Assembly (NCBI GenBank): GCA_030608825.1
Contig: JAUWDL010000114.1
Coordinates: 1-5,585 of the forward strand
Direction of reading: 5' to 3'
DNA length: 5,585 nt
DNA from: Gemmatimonadales bacterium
Lineage (GTDB): Bacteria > Gemmatimonadota > Gemmatimonadetes > Palauibacterales > Palauibacteraceae
Shown: in pieces, positions 5,522 through 5,585 of the stretch
How positions within the stretch are numbered: position 1 is the stretch's first letter
Layout: every line of letters starts with the position of its first letter
Position numbers and translations under genes: made by a program
Notes under the pieces: generated by a model
What the model saw: only the letters and a program-made list of their open reading frames with translations
What the model was told of the DNA's origin: nothing
Database searches by the model: none

Positions 5522-5585
5522 CGTTTCACCGGTCGGCGGCATGCTCGTGAGACCGAGAGGATGGGAAAGGGCGCTCTGAAGGGGG

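Noticed and set aside
1..5585. Mobile elements, CRISPR arrays, toxin-antitoxin or phage-defence genes
   Set aside because: I found no transposase or integrase motifs, regularly spaced direct repeats, nuclease signatures or small paired genes. Composition looks even across the window.

Overview
This is a GC-rich bacterial window with compact gene packing. It holds six protein genes and no recognisable RNA gene, mobile element or CRISPR array. A lipoprotein-type signal peptide and a small secreted protein resembling an outer-membrane beta-barrel point to a Gram-negative (diderm) cell. The mix of lipid-anchored beta-lactamase-fold serine hydrolase, short beta-barrel ending in aromatic/His residues and DUF4760-like protein resembles Gemmatimonadota and similar soil or marine lineages. 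That placement is an impression from family content and is not proven by the sequence.

Layout. Positions 1-2542 carry a tight three-gene minus-strand cluster, transcribed right to left: a fold-type I PLP enzyme of aminotransferase class V (2542-1364), a small single-pass membrane protein resembling DUF4760 (1351-824), and a two-domain VOC/glyoxalase-fold protein of the ring-cleaving extradiol dioxygenase type (796 to the left edge, C-terminus missing). The gaps are 12 and 27 nt. All three genes share one reading frame and are separated only by single stop codons. Positions 2543-2679 are a divergent intergenic region with a perfect 8-bp inverted repeat, the best operator candidate here. Positions 2680-4221 on the plus strand encode a class C beta-lactamase-like (S12) serine hydrolase with a lipoprotein-type signal and a DUF3471-like C-terminal domain. 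After a 147-nt gap comes a 166-residue secreted putative beta-barrel protein (4369-4869), whose ribosome binding site contains a run of eight G. A short convergent junction (4870-4935) separates it from an OsmC/Ohr-family gene on the minus strand (5418-4936). The last 167 bp hold the OsmC leader and two inverted repeats, with no gene I can support.

Working together. The minus-strand trio looks like one operon and may serve a small-molecule (amino acid or aromatic) catabolic or detoxification step, but its substrate cannot be read from sequence. The serine hydrolase and the barrel protein are both envelope proteins and may be co-expressed. OsmC would act in the cytoplasm against organic peroxides. 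I do not see a clear, previously undescribed multi-gene system. The most checkable oddities are the in-frame single-stop organisation of the operon, the divergent inverted repeat, the poly-G ribosome binding site and a stop-start-overlapping mini-ORF with a CxxC motif.
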